A DNA stretch of 64,000 bases from Legionella quinlivanii (GTDB taxonomy: Bacteria > Pseudomonadota > Gammaproteobacteria > Legionellales > Legionellaceae). Position 1 is the stretch's first letter; each line of letters opens with the position of its first letter. The translations under genes and the position numbers were made by a program. The DNA is taken from the NCBI RefSeq assembly GCF_900461555.1, contig NZ_UGOX01000001.1, positions 943,501 through 1,007,500 of the forward strand. The letters run 5' to 3'. Positions 1 to 9,411 of the stretch are shown here, one piece after another. The notes beneath the pieces were generated by a model, which searched no databases, was not told the origin of the DNA, and saw only the letters and a list, made by a program, of their open reading frames with translations.

Positions 1-1673
1 AGCCGTTCTTCCGAGCCGACATTGCCAACAATTGCCTCACCTGAATTAATCCCAATGCGTATATGGAACAGAGGAAAATTATTCTGCTGATTGAGCTGAT
101 TGGTAAGTTTTAAGCGTTGAGCCATATCAATAGCTGTCTGGCAGGCATGAAAGGCATGCTCGGGGTCACTAAGAGGCGCATTCCAAAGCGCCATAATGGC
201 ATCGCCAATATACTTATCCAGTATTCCCTCATGAACGATAACCGCTTCAGTCATCGCCTGAAAATAATTGGATAAATAAGTGATTAATTGTTCGGGTCTT
301 GATTGTTCCGTCAAATTTGTGAAATTTTTAATATCGGAAAAAAGCACCGTGATTTCCTGGCGCTCTCCGCCCATTTCCGCAATTTTTCCACTTAAAATCA
401 ATTGCTTGACTAAGCTGCTGGGCACATATCGCTGAAACGACAATAGGCTGGATTGCATATGCGTAAGACTGGTATCCATATAATTAATTTCTTTGATGAG
501 AGTTTTTATAGGCGGTCTTGGCTGTATTTCAAGACGGGCTATCTGCTGGGCTTCATTTGCAATCTGAATAATGGGTTTTGAAATCCGTTGTGAGAAAATG
601 CGTGCAATCAGAATGCCTAGTAATAATACACAGGCTGTCCATAATAGGGTATGAAGGCGCAAGGTTCTCAAGGGAGCTAATACATCACTGGCCGGAACAA
701 TAATGGTGATATACCAGGGTTTGGATTGATGCGATTCCATAATTGGCCGGTGGATGAGGAAATATTCCTCGCCTTCATGCTTAAAAGAGCTCACTTCAAA
801 CAAGCCGGTTGTTTTATTTAAAATAGATGAAGGGATATCCAATTTTTTCAAATGATAGGCGAGATGGTTTTTGTCTATAACAAGATCTCTCTTTTCATGA
901 GGGATGCGATAAGCGATGACCTGTTTGCTATTATCAGTAACATAAATCAGTGAGTTTTGGGTGAGATTCAGCTGATTAATAAAAGTCTGGATCCCTTCAA
1001 TGGATAAATCCATCGCGAAGACTCCAATAAATTTATCGTTCTTATTATAGACTGGTATTGCTGCAGTAACGCCGTACACAGTACTTTTATAGTTACCAAA
1101 ATTTACAAATTGGTATACATTAGTCCAGGTAGGTTTTCTTATTGCCTCCGCTTCCAAATACCAGGGGCGCAGGCGCGGGTCATAGTCGTGGAGCGTTACT
1201 GTTTCAACCAGCTGGCCTTTTTCATTGTATTCATAGCGTTCCTTGATAGGTGGAACATTGGTATTTAAGATATGATTTAAGCCAATGACATTTTTTTGCG
1301 TGCGGTCGACACCATAGAAATCGCCTTCTTTGGTTCCGTAATAAATCATAAATAATTGCGGGGTATCTCGGATTGATTCGAGGAGGTATTTGTCAAATTC
1401 TTTTGGATCGATGGGGTCAATAATCTTTTCCTTTAATAAGTTTTTCATTTTTTGCAGATCCCGGTTCAAGGGATGCAGGTAATTATGGATGCGTTCATTC
1501 AGCAATAGAGTCGTTTCAATAATGAGATTTTTTTCGCTTGCACCAAGGATTTGATTTAAAGCGCGATAATTGATAAACATAATTGCAAATCCGATTAACC
1601 CTAGCAGCAGAACAAAGAGGGTAATGATGCTTAAGCGGATACTCACCATGAATCCTTTTAATTGCATGAACAT
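1..1673 (-). CDS. Class III adenylate/guanylate cyclase with extracytoplasmic sensor domain (3' end outside window)
   Basis: About 557 residues are visible, and the C-terminus runs off the window. The order is: N-terminal membrane segment (about residues 10-32), a periplasmic Cache-like sensor (about 40-330, with an RPWYLEA stretch typical of such domains), a second membrane segment (about 340-362), a HAMP-like linker, and a class III cyclase domain from about 437. The cyclase domain shows LFSDIKNFT and DKYIGDAIMALW, which carry the two metal-binding aspartates of the family. It should make cAMP or cGMP in the cytoplasm in response to an external ligand; the substrate cannot be settled here. 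Two in-frame ATGs (1673 and 1667) are possible. A GAGA lies upstream of the second, so either may be used. Divergent from the acyltransferase gene. Confidence 0.88.
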   Translation of the reverse strand, partial: MFMQLKGFMVSIRLSIITLFVLLLGLIGFAIMFINYRALNQILGASEKNLIIETTLLLNERIHNYLHPLNRDLQKMKNLLKEKIIDPIDPKEFDKYLLESIRDTPQLFMIYYGTKEGDFYGVDRTQKNVIGLNHILNTNVPPIKERYEYNEKGQLVETVTLHDYDPRLRPWYLEAEAIRKPTWTNVYQFVNFGNYKSTVYGVTAAIPVYNKNDKFIGVFAMDLSIEGIQTFINQLNLTQNSLIYVTDNSKQVIAYRIPHEKRDLVIDKNHLAYHLKKLDIPSSILNKTTGLFEVSSFKHEGEEYFLIHRPIMESHQSKPWYITIIVPASDVLAPLRTLRLHTLLWTACVLLLGILIARIFSQRISKPIIQIANEAQQIARLEIQPRPPIKTLIKEINYMDTSLTHMQSSLLSFQRYVPSSLVKQLILSGKIAEMGGERQEITVLFSDIKNFTNLTEQSRPEQLITYLSNYFQAMTEAVIVHEGILDKYIGDAIMALWNAPLSDPEHAFHACQTAIDMAQRLKLTNQLNQQNNFPLFHIRIGINSGEAIVGNVGSEER

Positions 1674-1910
1674 TTCTCGATTTTTTCTCTCTAACAAAGT
1701 ATATGAGTGTTTTTAAGGCTTTGCCTGTGATTTTAAATAGCAGAAAAGGCTTGGTCGTATTTTTGATTAACTTTTTTTCAGAGCTCTGTTAATATGCCAT
1801 TGGATAAAAAAACCTGCTGAAGCGATAAATCGTTTTGCATTCGGAATCAACCACTTCAATTTCCGAGGCAGGGAATGACTCACAATGAATAATAATAATC
1901 GGAGCAAAAT

Positions 1911-3104
1911 GTGGCTAAAAGCTCGCAAAAAATATGGTTTTTGCAACTCATTCGATCCGTGGGCTGTGTGCTGGTTATCTATACCCATTGGTTTGGTCTG
2001 ATTTTAACCCCCAATGCCATTCATGAAATGATTTTCCAGGATCCCCTTCCTGATTATCCTCATGTTCAACTGACTGAGTATCTGGGCATCATCTCCAGCC
2101 ATTTGGGGCTTAGTGATTTCAGAGCCGGCTTTTTTAGCCTGGGCTTATTTTTTCTGCTTAGCGGCTATATTATTCCCTTTTCATTGAGAAATTCGACACC
2201 CTTCACCTATCTGGTTCGCCGGCTATTTCGTATTTATCCAACCGCTATTGTCTGTCTGATTATCGCGGCCAGTACAATCACCATCGCAAATCATTATACG
2301 GGAAGCTCACTAATCCCTGACGTTTTTCAGCCCCGGATATTAATAGCGAACCTGCTATTAATACGAGACGTTTTACATACGCATCATATCGAAAGGGCGC
2401 TATGGACGCTCGAAATTGAAATGCATTTCTATCTTTTATTTTTTATCTTTTTTTATTTTTCTATTGAAAAAAGAGTTGAAACATTTTTATTGTCCGCGGT
2501 ATTCATGCTTTTTGCCAGTCAGTTTTTTGTGTATTTCAGTGGATTTTTCCATAATGAAACACGGACTCTGGTCTTTGGGTTCGGCAACTTTCTTGCGATG
2601 AACAGCAGTTATATCACTTATATGTTTGTGGGCACCGCATTTTATTATACCTTGTCGAAGCAGTGGTCTGTGTTGACGGGAATTACTACAACCATTCTGA
2701 TGATGTCGCTCAATTATCTCTGCCTGAATACGGGAACTATTTTAAATGGTACTGGCGGTTTAATTTTCATTAATCATTGTTTTGGGATCGTCATGTTCCT
2801 GTTCCTGTACCGAATCAATGATCGAATTCCTTACAGCAAATACCTGAACCACTTCGCTGAAATTTCCTATCCTCTTTATTTATTACACGGATTTACCGGC
2901 TATACAATTTATTTTCTGATTTACCCGCTGACTCAGAATATTGCTTTGTCGGCGACTTTATCCCTTTCTCTGGTATTCATTCTGGCAAACCTGGTCCATT
3001 TCACTGTGGAAAAGCCAAGCATGACTTATTCCAAGAATTATCTGAAAGCCCGCGAGGGAAGAAGCAGAGCTTTGGCGGGGGATTTGCAGGCTACGGCGGA
3101 TTAA
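1911..3104 (+). CDS. Acyltransferase 3 family membrane protein (OafA/NodX-like)
   Basis: This is a 397-residue integral membrane protein with about ten hydrophobic segments. Its N-terminus has the R-S-V-G-C...YTHW pattern of the acyltransferase 3 family, with the family's conserved His in TM1. Such enzymes O-acylate sugars of surface polysaccharide, LPS or peptidoglycan from the cytoplasmic membrane; the substrate is unknown here. The start is GTG, supported by GGAG at 1901-1904 with a six-base spacer. The short charged C-terminal tail (KAREGRSRALAGD) is cytoplasmic or disordered. It stands alone, divergent from the cyclase gene. Confidence 0.85.
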   Translation: MAKSSQKIWFLQLIRSVGCVLVIYTHWFGLILTPNAIHEMIFQDPLPDYPHVQLTEYLGIISSHLGLSDFRAGFFSLGLFFLLSGYIIPFSLRNSTPFTYLVRRLFRIYPTAIVCLIIAASTITIANHYTGSSLIPDVFQPRILIANLLLIRDVLHTHHIERALWTLEIEMHFYLLFFIFFYFSIEKRVETFLLSAVFMLFASQFFVYFSGFFHNETRTLVFGFGNFLAMNSSYITYMFVGTAFYYTLSKQWSVLTGITTTILMMSLNYLCLNTGTILNGTGGLIFINHCFGIVMFLFLYRINDRIPYSKYLNHFAEISYPLYLLHGFTGYTIYFLIYPLTQNIALSATLSLSLVFILANLVHFTVEKPSMTYSKNYLKAREGRSRALAGDLQATAD

Positions 3105-3151
3105 GGAGCCTTCGATTGCTTGGGTGACACCTCCTCGTACAACTTAAGAGA

Positions 3152-3243
3152 AAATCCCCTCTCCCAAGTTGGGAGAGGGCTAGGGTGAGGGTTGATTTTA
3201 ACCCCCTCTCTCTAACTCTCTCCCCTGAGGGGAGAGAGGATTT
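3152..3243. repeat. Palindromic CCCTCTCCC/GGGAGAGGG repeat
   Basis: Two hairpins lie side by side: CCCCTCTCCC-AAGTT-GGGAGAGGG (3156-3179) and a second one centred on CCCCTGAGGGG (about 3216-3238). An AGGGTGAGGGTT / AACCCCCTC pair lies between them. Repeats of this wording are common as dispersed intergenic elements in many gammaproteobacteria. It sits between two convergent genes and could also help end transcription. Nothing else was seen in 3105-3315. Confidence 0.7.
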
Positions 3244-3315
3244 TTAGGGCACGAACTCCTAAGTTAACACCTATTCGCCTTCGAGTATCCATAAAATGCC
3301 TGGAGGAGCATCCAG

Positions 3316-5097
3316 TCACGCAACAGTTACAGAACCCAGACTGTCGAGATCAAGCACTTCGACCGGAATGTCATCCAATTCATCAGTTTGTTTTACAGAT
3401 TGCAATTCCTCTTTAATCGACTTAAACAATTTGCAATCGTAATTCACTCCCTTGATTTTACTGTAAGAAACGTTATTAACAAAAATATCTTTAAGAAAGT
3501 CGGCAAACTTAAGAATGCCAATTCCAAGGGATTCAATAACCGTAAACTCCTTATGTTCTTTTCTATCAATTATCTTTTGAGCAGTGGGGCTAAACTCAAC
3601 GCCATGCTTCTGTAAATCGCGTAAAAGCATAATGTTCGTATGTTCAACCGCATACAAACTTAAGTTGATTGTTTTCATCAACTCTCTGGCAATACCAGGT
3701 TCTTCCGAGATTAAATAATTGGTCACTGAATTGCGATTGGCACGTATCGCTTCAAGGAGATAGCCAATTTTCTGTTCGTCTGTCAGTTCAGTTCCAGAGG
3801 AGTGAAGCTGTTCCATAAGACGTCTTACTGATTGAACATCGCCGCTGCTAATCGCATTGCTCATGGGACTGGGATTTTTGGAGCTCGAATATCGACTTTG
3901 TCCCAGAATTAGTTCGGAAAGTTCTGAATCCACCTTGTCAGGCATACTTTGTATGTATCTGACCAGCTCCTCTGGGGAGAATTGAACTTCTAATTCTTCC
4001 TTACGTCTTACAAAGCTTTTTTGCATTTTTTCCAGTGATACAGCTCTGTAATCCTCTATCAATTCAGCAAGCAGGGTCGCATTTTTACCGGAGGCGATAG
4101 CAGAAAGGAATACATGGGTAGAAATATACTCCTCATAGGATGTTTTAAATGTTATATTCTCTTTCAAAATTCCTATGATATCTTTTCGACCCAGACTAAA
4201 GGCGTAGTCCCAGATAATGAGCCTCTGACTTTCTTTGTCAATGTGCGCCAGTAAGGCTTCAAGGGCCGAGGTGTTATTGGACTTTACCGCGGCCATGGCG
4301 GCTTCCGTATAACCGTTCGCTCCGCGCCGCTTCAGGTATTCAATAACTGATTTATCATTGTGCGCGGCAGCTGCAGGGAGTGTTTTAAATAGTTGGCCGT
4401 CGCATTCGGCAATCAGATTGGGGTCGGGGAGATATTTTTGGTATAAACTTTCAACCTGAGGGAATACTCTTTCTTCATTTTGTTTTTCAGGATGTCTCAG
4501 TATCTGAATTTCAAGCCCCAAATTGCCTTTGCTATAATGAAAAACATTAGAATAAAGTTCTTTGATTAAGGAAGTTTCATCAGCAAACTTTTTAAACCCA
4601 TTGCTGTAGTTCGGATCGTAGACAATGTAATTACCATTCACTTTATGAATAGAAATGGCATGATTGATACTAGCGACAATCATCACCTCATCGTCTTTCA
4701 GTGCAATATCCTGTAAAGCTTGTATCCAGTTACCCCTTGAAGCCGCCATGCAAAAGCTAAAAGAAGGACTTAGGGGAATTCCTTTAATCTTTAAAGCCTG
4801 CATCGCAGTGACCTGATGCAGCTTATTATCAAATTCGTGTGGGGCAAAGGCTAGGAGAGTCTGGAACGCAAAATTATTGATGTCCTCGTCGGTGATATTG
4901 TTATCCCTTTTTCCTTCTGAAATATACTTCAGTATGTTTTCAAACTCCTGATTTCGTCCTTCAAGCACATATTTTGCATGAACTATGGCGAGCCCATTAC
5001 AAATCCCGGTGCGATTCATTTTAAAGGGGAAGTTATTGGCTTTTAAATATTTGTTTAAAACATCAATAATTCGTCCCTGGTTAATATCGGTACTCAT
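3316..5097 (-). CDS. Putative effector: YopT/C58-like cysteine peptidase domain plus ankyrin-like repeats
   Basis: A 593-residue soluble protein without a signal peptide. The N-terminal ~200 residues hold a Cys-His-Asp set with the spacing of papain-fold C58 (YopT-like) peptidases: C33 in TGICNGLA, H146 in SINHAISIH and D161 in IVYDPNYS. The middle part (about 225-330) reads as degenerate ankyrin-like helix pairs (SVIEYLKRRGANGYTEAA, SALEALLAHI), and more helical repeats follow. The C-terminus is acidic then small-residue (DELDDIPVEVLDLDSLG), which would suit a Dot/Icm-type translocation signal. Effector status is inferred. It stands alone, flanked by repeat elements on both sides. Confidence 0.65.
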   Translation of the reverse strand: MSTDINQGRIIDVLNKYLKANNFPFKMNRTGICNGLAIVHAKYVLEGRNQEFENILKYISEGKRDNNITDEDINNFAFQTLLAFAPHEFDNKLHQVTAMQALKIKGIPLSPSFSFCMAASRGNWIQALQDIALKDDEVMIVASINHAISIHKVNGNYIVYDPNYSNGFKKFADETSLIKELYSNVFHYSKGNLGLEIQILRHPEKQNEERVFPQVESLYQKYLPDPNLIAECDGQLFKTLPAAAAHNDKSVIEYLKRRGANGYTEAAMAAVKSNNTSALEALLAHIDKESQRLIIWDYAFSLGRKDIIGILKENITFKTSYEEYISTHVFLSAIASGKNATLLAELIEDYRAVSLEKMQKSFVRRKEELEVQFSPEELVRYIQSMPDKVDSELSELILGQSRYSSSKNPSPMSNAISSGDVQSVRRLMEQLHSSGTELTDEQKIGYLLEAIRANRNSVTNYLISEEPGIARELMKTINLSLYAVEHTNIMLLRDLQKHGVEFSPTAQKIIDRKEHKEFTVIESLGIGILKFADFLKDIFVNNVSYSKIKGVNYDCKLFKSIKEELQSVKQTDELDDIPVEVLDLDSLGSVTVA

Positions 5098-5186
5098 AAA
5101 GGCTACCTCACCTGTATTACTTTGTATTCATCATTGTAATCAATTCAGATTAAGAGAGGATTAAGCAGGCTTTATATAAAACTGTC

Positions 5187-5372
5187 ACCTCGCGAAGGCA
5201 TTGTTACGTGGGTAAAGATAAGTGCTCAAAGAACCGTCTTTGCGAGCGTTAGCGAAGCAATCCAGTCCTAACTCTACTCAGGTTTCGATCTGGATTGCTT
5301 CACTTTGTTCTCAAAGACGACAGTTTAGTTATTACTTGGTTCTATTACGCACAATGCCTTCGCAGAATGACA
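5187..5372. repeat. Long nested inverted-repeat element (MITE-like)
   Basis: Outer arms CGCGAAGGCATTGT (from about 5191) and ACAATGCCTTCGCAG (to about 5365) are inverted repeats. An inner pair starts CGTCTTTGCGAGCG (5235-5265) and mirrors CTGGATTGCTTC...CAAAGACG (5290-5319). The whole could fold into one long hairpin. It has no protein-coding content that I believe. Similar 'tctttgcgagcg...aagcaatccag' palindromes are widespread dispersed repeats in intracellular bacteria. It fills most of the gap 5098-5406; no other feature was seen there. Confidence 0.75.
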
Positions 5373-5406
5373 CAACTTCCGTAACCTCAGAGAGAACAGT
5401 GGCGAA

Positions 5407-6339
5407 TCACATCGGTTTAGTCGTCTTCAAACCCGATATCGGTATATCCATGTGATAAATATAATGTTCAATAATCTGTCTTGCCTGCTCACTGGTTAAG
5501 GGTTTCGTGATAGCGCCTTCCATGAAATAATCATTGCAATCGATTTTAACCACATCGGCCTCATAACCGGTTAAAGCAATAATTGGTACGCGGAAACCGC
5601 TTCCATCTTCCATCTGACGGAATTTTTTGGAAACAATGTATCCTGAACCATCTTCCAGGCCAATATCCATAAATACCAGATCATATTTCCCAGGTTTAAA
5701 TAAACTGGTTGCTTTCTCTCCGGAATCAGCGACATCCACCTGACAATCGAGCTGCATTAGCAATGCCTGCACGGCTTTTTGAGCGATGGCATTATCCTCA
5801 ATCATTAATACTTTGGGAGGATTTTTAGGGTCGCGAAACACGAGCGGATGAGATTGTTCGGTATCGGAAACATGGGCTTTAAGCCGTTCTTTGAGCTTGC
5901 CCAATTCTTCTTCCATTTGTTTCCTTTCAGTCATATCTACCAGAATAACCACCATGCCGGTTATTTGTTTTTGCTCATTAAACAAGGGGATACGGGAAGA
6001 ATGATAATAGACAATATTTTCATTGGCATCGATTACAGGGGCTTCTTTTACGTCAATGAGTGGCTTTGCTTCAAGCAGCGCATTAATATCATCTTGTTTG
6101 AGCTTCTGAATTCTTGCTTCGGAAAAATGGCTTTTTTCTACGAGCTGTGAGTAAACAGTTCCTGGCAAGTCTTCTAATCGTTCCAATTGTAAAAGATCAA
6201 GAAAATTCTGATTACAATCGACAATCATACAATTCTTGTCTAATACGTAAACCAGATTAGGCATGTAATTGATTATGCTGTGATAATAATGATGCAAAGA
6301 CTCTAAGTTATTTAATTCTTCATTGGTTGCATCAGTCAT
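5407..6339 (-). CDS. PAS domain - response-regulator receiver protein
   Basis: 310 residues: an N-terminal PAS domain (about 18-140, with the PAC-end motif VVILVDMTERKQMEEEL), a short helical linker, and a C-terminal CheY-like receiver (about 173-297) with the acidic pair MIEDN, phospho-acceptor D225 in LVFMDIGL, ALTGY and the conserved Lys in AITKPLT. There is no histidine kinase core and no DNA-binding or output domain. It should therefore act as a phosphorelay element or a regulator by protein contact. Start supported by GGAGG about seven bases upstream. No partner kinase is adjacent. Confidence 0.85.
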   Translation of the reverse strand: MTDATNEELNNLESLHHYYHSIINYMPNLVYVLDKNCMIVDCNQNFLDLLQLERLEDLPGTVYSQLVEKSHFSEARIQKLKQDDINALLEAKPLIDVKEAPVIDANENIVYYHSSRIPLFNEQKQITGMVVILVDMTERKQMEEELGKLKERLKAHVSDTEQSHPLVFRDPKNPPKVLMIEDNAIAQKAVQALLMQLDCQVDVADSGEKATSLFKPGKYDLVFMDIGLEDGSGYIVSKKFRQMEDGSGFRVPIIALTGYEADVVKIDCNDYFMEGAITKPLTSEQARQIIEHYIYHMDIPISGLKTTKPM

Positions 6340-6428
6340 TCTTAACCCTCCTCTTAAGGTTCACCAAAAGTATAGACCATTTACTGCTATATTTTTGAAT
6401 AAAATGGGCTGTTTTTACAAAGGTGAAC

Positions 6429-7064
6429 ATGGACAAATATACGGATCGCTGTCAGGCAGGAAGACAGCTGGCCACATACCTTGAAAAATACAAAAACAGC
6501 GATGCAATTGTGCTTGGATTACCGCGCGGAGGAGTTCCTGTAGCCTGCGAAGTAGCTAAAAAACTTCATCTCCCGCTGGATATGCTAATTGTGAGGAAGT
6601 TGGGGCTTCCAGGTTACAAAGAACTGGCAATGGGTGCAATTGCTTCCGGAGGTACTGTTTTCTTTAATGAGGAATTGATTAAAACTTATAAGGTAACCTC
6701 AGAAGCTATTGAAGCAGTTATTAAATCAGAAACGCATGAGCTTTTGCGGCGGGAAGCTGTCTATCGCGGCAAGCGGCCATATCCTGTTCTCACTGGAAAA
6801 AGAGTTATTCTGATTGACGATGGCATTGCCACTGGCGCAACCCTCAAAGCGGCCGTAGAGGCAATCAAAAAACAGAATCCTTCCTCGATCACCATTGCTG
6901 TTCCGGTGGCCGATCCTGTTGTTAGTAAAGAACTTGAAAAAATCGTTGATGAAGTGGTTTGCCCGCTTCTGCCTTCTGATATCCAGGCAGTCGGGCTTTG
7001 GTACGATGATTTCCGTCAGATCAGTGATGAAGAAGTACTCAGTCTTCTAAAGCCTATTTTTTAA
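6429..7064 (+). CDS. Phosphoribosyltransferase family protein
   Basis: About 211 residues with a type I phosphoribosyltransferase fold. The PRPP-binding signature is VILIDDGIATGATLKAA, and the N-terminal motif VLGLPRGGVPVACEVAKKL is that of the 'predicted phosphoribosyltransferase' group often found with dienelactone-hydrolase fusions. The substrate is unknown. I prefer ATG at 6429 because AAAGG lies five bases before it; an in-frame GTG at 6423 has no ribosome site. It is followed 86 bases later by the carbonic-anhydrase-like gene on the same strand. Confidence 0.82.
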   Translation: MDKYTDRCQAGRQLATYLEKYKNSDAIVLGLPRGGVPVACEVAKKLHLPLDMLIVRKLGLPGYKELAMGAIASGGTVFFNEELIKTYKVTSEAIEAVIKSETHELLRREAVYRGKRPYPVLTGKRVILIDDGIATGATLKAAVEAIKKQNPSSITIAVPVADPVVSKELEKIVDEVVCPLLPSDIQAVGLWYDDFRQISDEEVLSLLKPIF

Positions 7065-7153
7065 GCAAATCATCTTTACGGTTTTGTAAAAAAACTTGAC
7101 TTTTCGGATGCAATCGTTGTTAAATATCTGAACAAACTACTCAGGAGGCAATG

Positions 7154-8227
7154 ATGCGATTGCTAAAATTATTTCAAATACTGAACAACATTGAGCAAAA
7201 CAGATACTCAACATCGCAACCACAAGAGGTCAATCTGGCTGAAGAACAACGGCCTGAGATACTGCTAATTACCTGTGTCGACTCTCGAGTGGTTCCTGAA
7301 TTAATATTCAATGCCGGACCTGGCAAGATATTTCCAGTAAGAAATATTGCAAATCTCGTACCGGCTGATCCAGCTAAAAGCGCCGCATCAGGTATAGAGT
7401 ATCCCCTGGCCACAATGGACAGTATTCAACATGTCATTATTTTAGGGCATTCCAATTGTGGAGGTATGAAAGGTCTTACCAATCCAGGAATAAAAGATAA
7501 GGTGCCTTCAACCGCATCCTGGTTAGAGAAGCACGCAGCGGGCGTCATTCCCAGAGTTTCTGCACTGCCTGGCTATTCAGATCTATCTGAACGGGAAAAA
7601 CTGGATCTGATTATTCAAACCAATGTCGAAATGCAAATGGAGAAACTGTTGGAATATCCCCTGATTAAAGCAAAGCAGAAAGAGGGGGTCACTGTTCATG
7701 GCTGGGTAATGGATGTTGGGGATCAGGTCATTTCTCAGGCTTATGATATGGAGTCGAAGCAATTTTTAAGCCGTGGCGATGCCGAAGAAAAGATATTAAA
7801 TCAAATTGCCAGACAAGCGCTCGAAAGGGTGACCCTTGAGCATATAAGGACAGCACTTGGTAGTACCGGCGCAGCTGAAGAGGTCAAATCACTGATGGAA
7901 AAACTCAAACAATTGAAAATGAATGTGGAGCCGATTTGGCCAGAAATTGAGAGCAGTTTTAAACGATATTTAATGTCGCATTTGCATGAATTATATAATG
8001 GAAATGAGCCTGTTTTACTCAAACTAATGGACGCAGTTCCGCAGATGAAATTAGCGAATTTAAAAGCGATTCAACAGGAAGTAACAAACTCTGCTCCCTA
8101 TCAGAACTATTGCGCAGGCCTGGTTCGTCAAGGGGGATTTCTGAGTGAACATCGCGCAGCCTATGCCAGTGTTTCTATGGCCACGGATGTAGTCACTGCG
8201 AACACAGGTTCAGTTGCTAGGCTTTAA
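7154..8227 (+). CDS. Beta-carbonic-anhydrase domain protein with extra C-terminal domain
   Basis: About 357 residues. The N-terminal ~215 residues are a beta-carbonic anhydrase with zinc ligands C41, H99 and C102 and the D43-R45 dyad (ITCVDSR, LGHSNCGG), so reversible CO2 hydration is expected. The usual ~25-residue N-terminal helix is shortened. Residues ~220-357 form an extra helical region I do not recognise; beta-CAs are usually 190-230 residues. An AGGAGG at 7143-7148 sits five bases before ATG 7154, so this start is better than ATG 7151. The 3' end overlaps the convergent mltA-like gene by 11 bases. Confidence 0.82.
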   Translation: MRLLKLFQILNNIEQNRYSTSQPQEVNLAEEQRPEILLITCVDSRVVPELIFNAGPGKIFPVRNIANLVPADPAKSAASGIEYPLATMDSIQHVIILGHSNCGGMKGLTNPGIKDKVPSTASWLEKHAAGVIPRVSALPGYSDLSEREKLDLIIQTNVEMQMEKLLEYPLIKAKQKEGVTVHGWVMDVGDQVISQAYDMESKQFLSRGDAEEKILNQIARQALERVTLEHIRTALGSTGAAEEVKSLMEKLKQLKMNVEPIWPEIESSFKRYLMSHLHELYNGNEPVLLKLMDAVPQMKLANLKAIQQEVTNSAPYQNYCAGLVRQGGFLSEHRAAYASVSMATDVVTANTGSVARL

Positions 8228-9278
8228 GCACTAAAAAATACGCGGCAATATAATTCGGTAATTTCTCAGTTTTACGAAAAAACTCTTCTCGGCTGGAAAA
8301 ACTTCCAGCCAGATAATCCACCTGATATAAATTATTAGCAAAAGCACCTCCAGTATCAGCCAGAATACCCATACGGGTAATCGATTGTTTTTGTGCATTT
8401 GAGTATTGAATCAGAAGCAGTTTTCCCAAGCCTAATTGCTGCAGATCGCCGGCGAATGTCACCTCAGTATTAACTGTAATCTTATGATCCGCATCTTTTC
8501 CATACCCTTTAATGCCTTCGACTTCTCTGAAATACCAGAAACGCTCCTGTGCATAGGGCTTCTTATTGCGATCATAGGCAATATTATTGCAGCGATGGAC
8601 ATTGAATATTTTTTGCTGGCCATTGGGGAAGGAGGCTACCAGTGTTCCTTCCATTAAAGCTTCTTCAAGATCTGCCCGGCTTAAATAAGCCAATACCGGC
8701 ACCTTTTTTTGCTTGAGCGCTCCTTTAAGAATCGCTTGTTTCCCATAGCGAAAACGGGTTAATTCCGGGTGCTGATTAGCTTCCTCAATAGTCAGCTGAT
8801 GTTCATCATTCGGCAATCCATACAGGGCATAGGGATGTTCTGAAGTTGCCTTTTCGCTGACATTCGCCTGGTGCACAAAATATTTAGTCATCAAAACAGA
8901 ATCTTTAGGCAAATTTTTCAACAAGGGCTTGCCGGAAGTGAACTTCTCAGCCTGAGTTAAGTCTGGATACCAGCGGATAAATTCAAAATTTGCCCTGATA
9001 AACGAAGGATCACTCATCTGCTTTTGATGCTGACAAATAAAAACGAGCGTTTTTCTCACTCTTTCCAGAGAAACAGGCACTAGTTTCCCGCCATGAATGA
9101 CTTGCGGATCATAGCCTGGCCCTTTATTTAGATAAGCTAAAGTTTCTTTAGCGGTCGAGCATAGCGCTTGAGTATTGATTTCATAGACGCTTTGCAACTG
9201 TGGTTGCATGGGTTTAAATTGAGGGGCCGCTGCCAGAGTAAAACTAAGTAATAAGAAGGGCAATAAGCGTCGCAGCAT
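8217..9278 (-). CDS. MltA-family lytic murein transglycosylase
   Basis: 353 residues with an N-terminal signal peptide (LLPFLLLSFTLAAA). The MltA-specific region is followed by a C-terminal 3D domain with GILADTGGAFANNLYQVDYLAG-type residues (shown here in part: ADTGGAF, VDYLAG), and the SRADLEEAL segment matches the family's 'R-x-x-I/L-E' helix. It should cleave peptidoglycan glycan strands in the periplasm, leaving 1,6-anhydro-muramic ends. Unlike E. coli MltA I see no lipobox cysteine at the signal-peptide end, so it is probably soluble periplasmic. Convergent with the carbonic-anhydrase gene. Confidence 0.8.
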   Translation of the reverse strand: MLRRLLPFLLLSFTLAAAPQFKPMQPQLQSVYEINTQALCSTAKETLAYLNKGPGYDPQVIHGGKLVPVSLERVRKTLVFICQHQKQMSDPSFIRANFEFIRWYPDLTQAEKFTSGKPLLKNLPKDSVLMTKYFVHQANVSEKATSEHPYALYGLPNDEHQLTIEEANQHPELTRFRYGKQAILKGALKQKKVPVLAYLSRADLEEALMEGTLVASFPNGQQKIFNVHRCNNIAYDRNKKPYAQERFWYFREVEGIKGYGKDADHKITVNTEVTFAGDLQQLGLGKLLLIQYSNAQKQSITRMGILADTGGAFANNLYQVDYLAGSFSSREEFFRKTEKLPNYIAAYFLVLKA

Positions 9279-9411
9279 TTTATAATCGCATAGATAAAAT
9301 AATGCTTTTAGCAGAAAATCCTTTGAGTAACAATTGAAAATTTGTAATCCGGGTTCCGAGTTGTTAACTTCTGCGGCCAGGATAGATTATTAAAATACTT
9401 TGGACCTTACT

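Noticed and set aside
1767..1988. 73-residue minus-strand frame
   Set aside because: Overlaps the start of the acyltransferase gene and lacks a ribosome site and homology.
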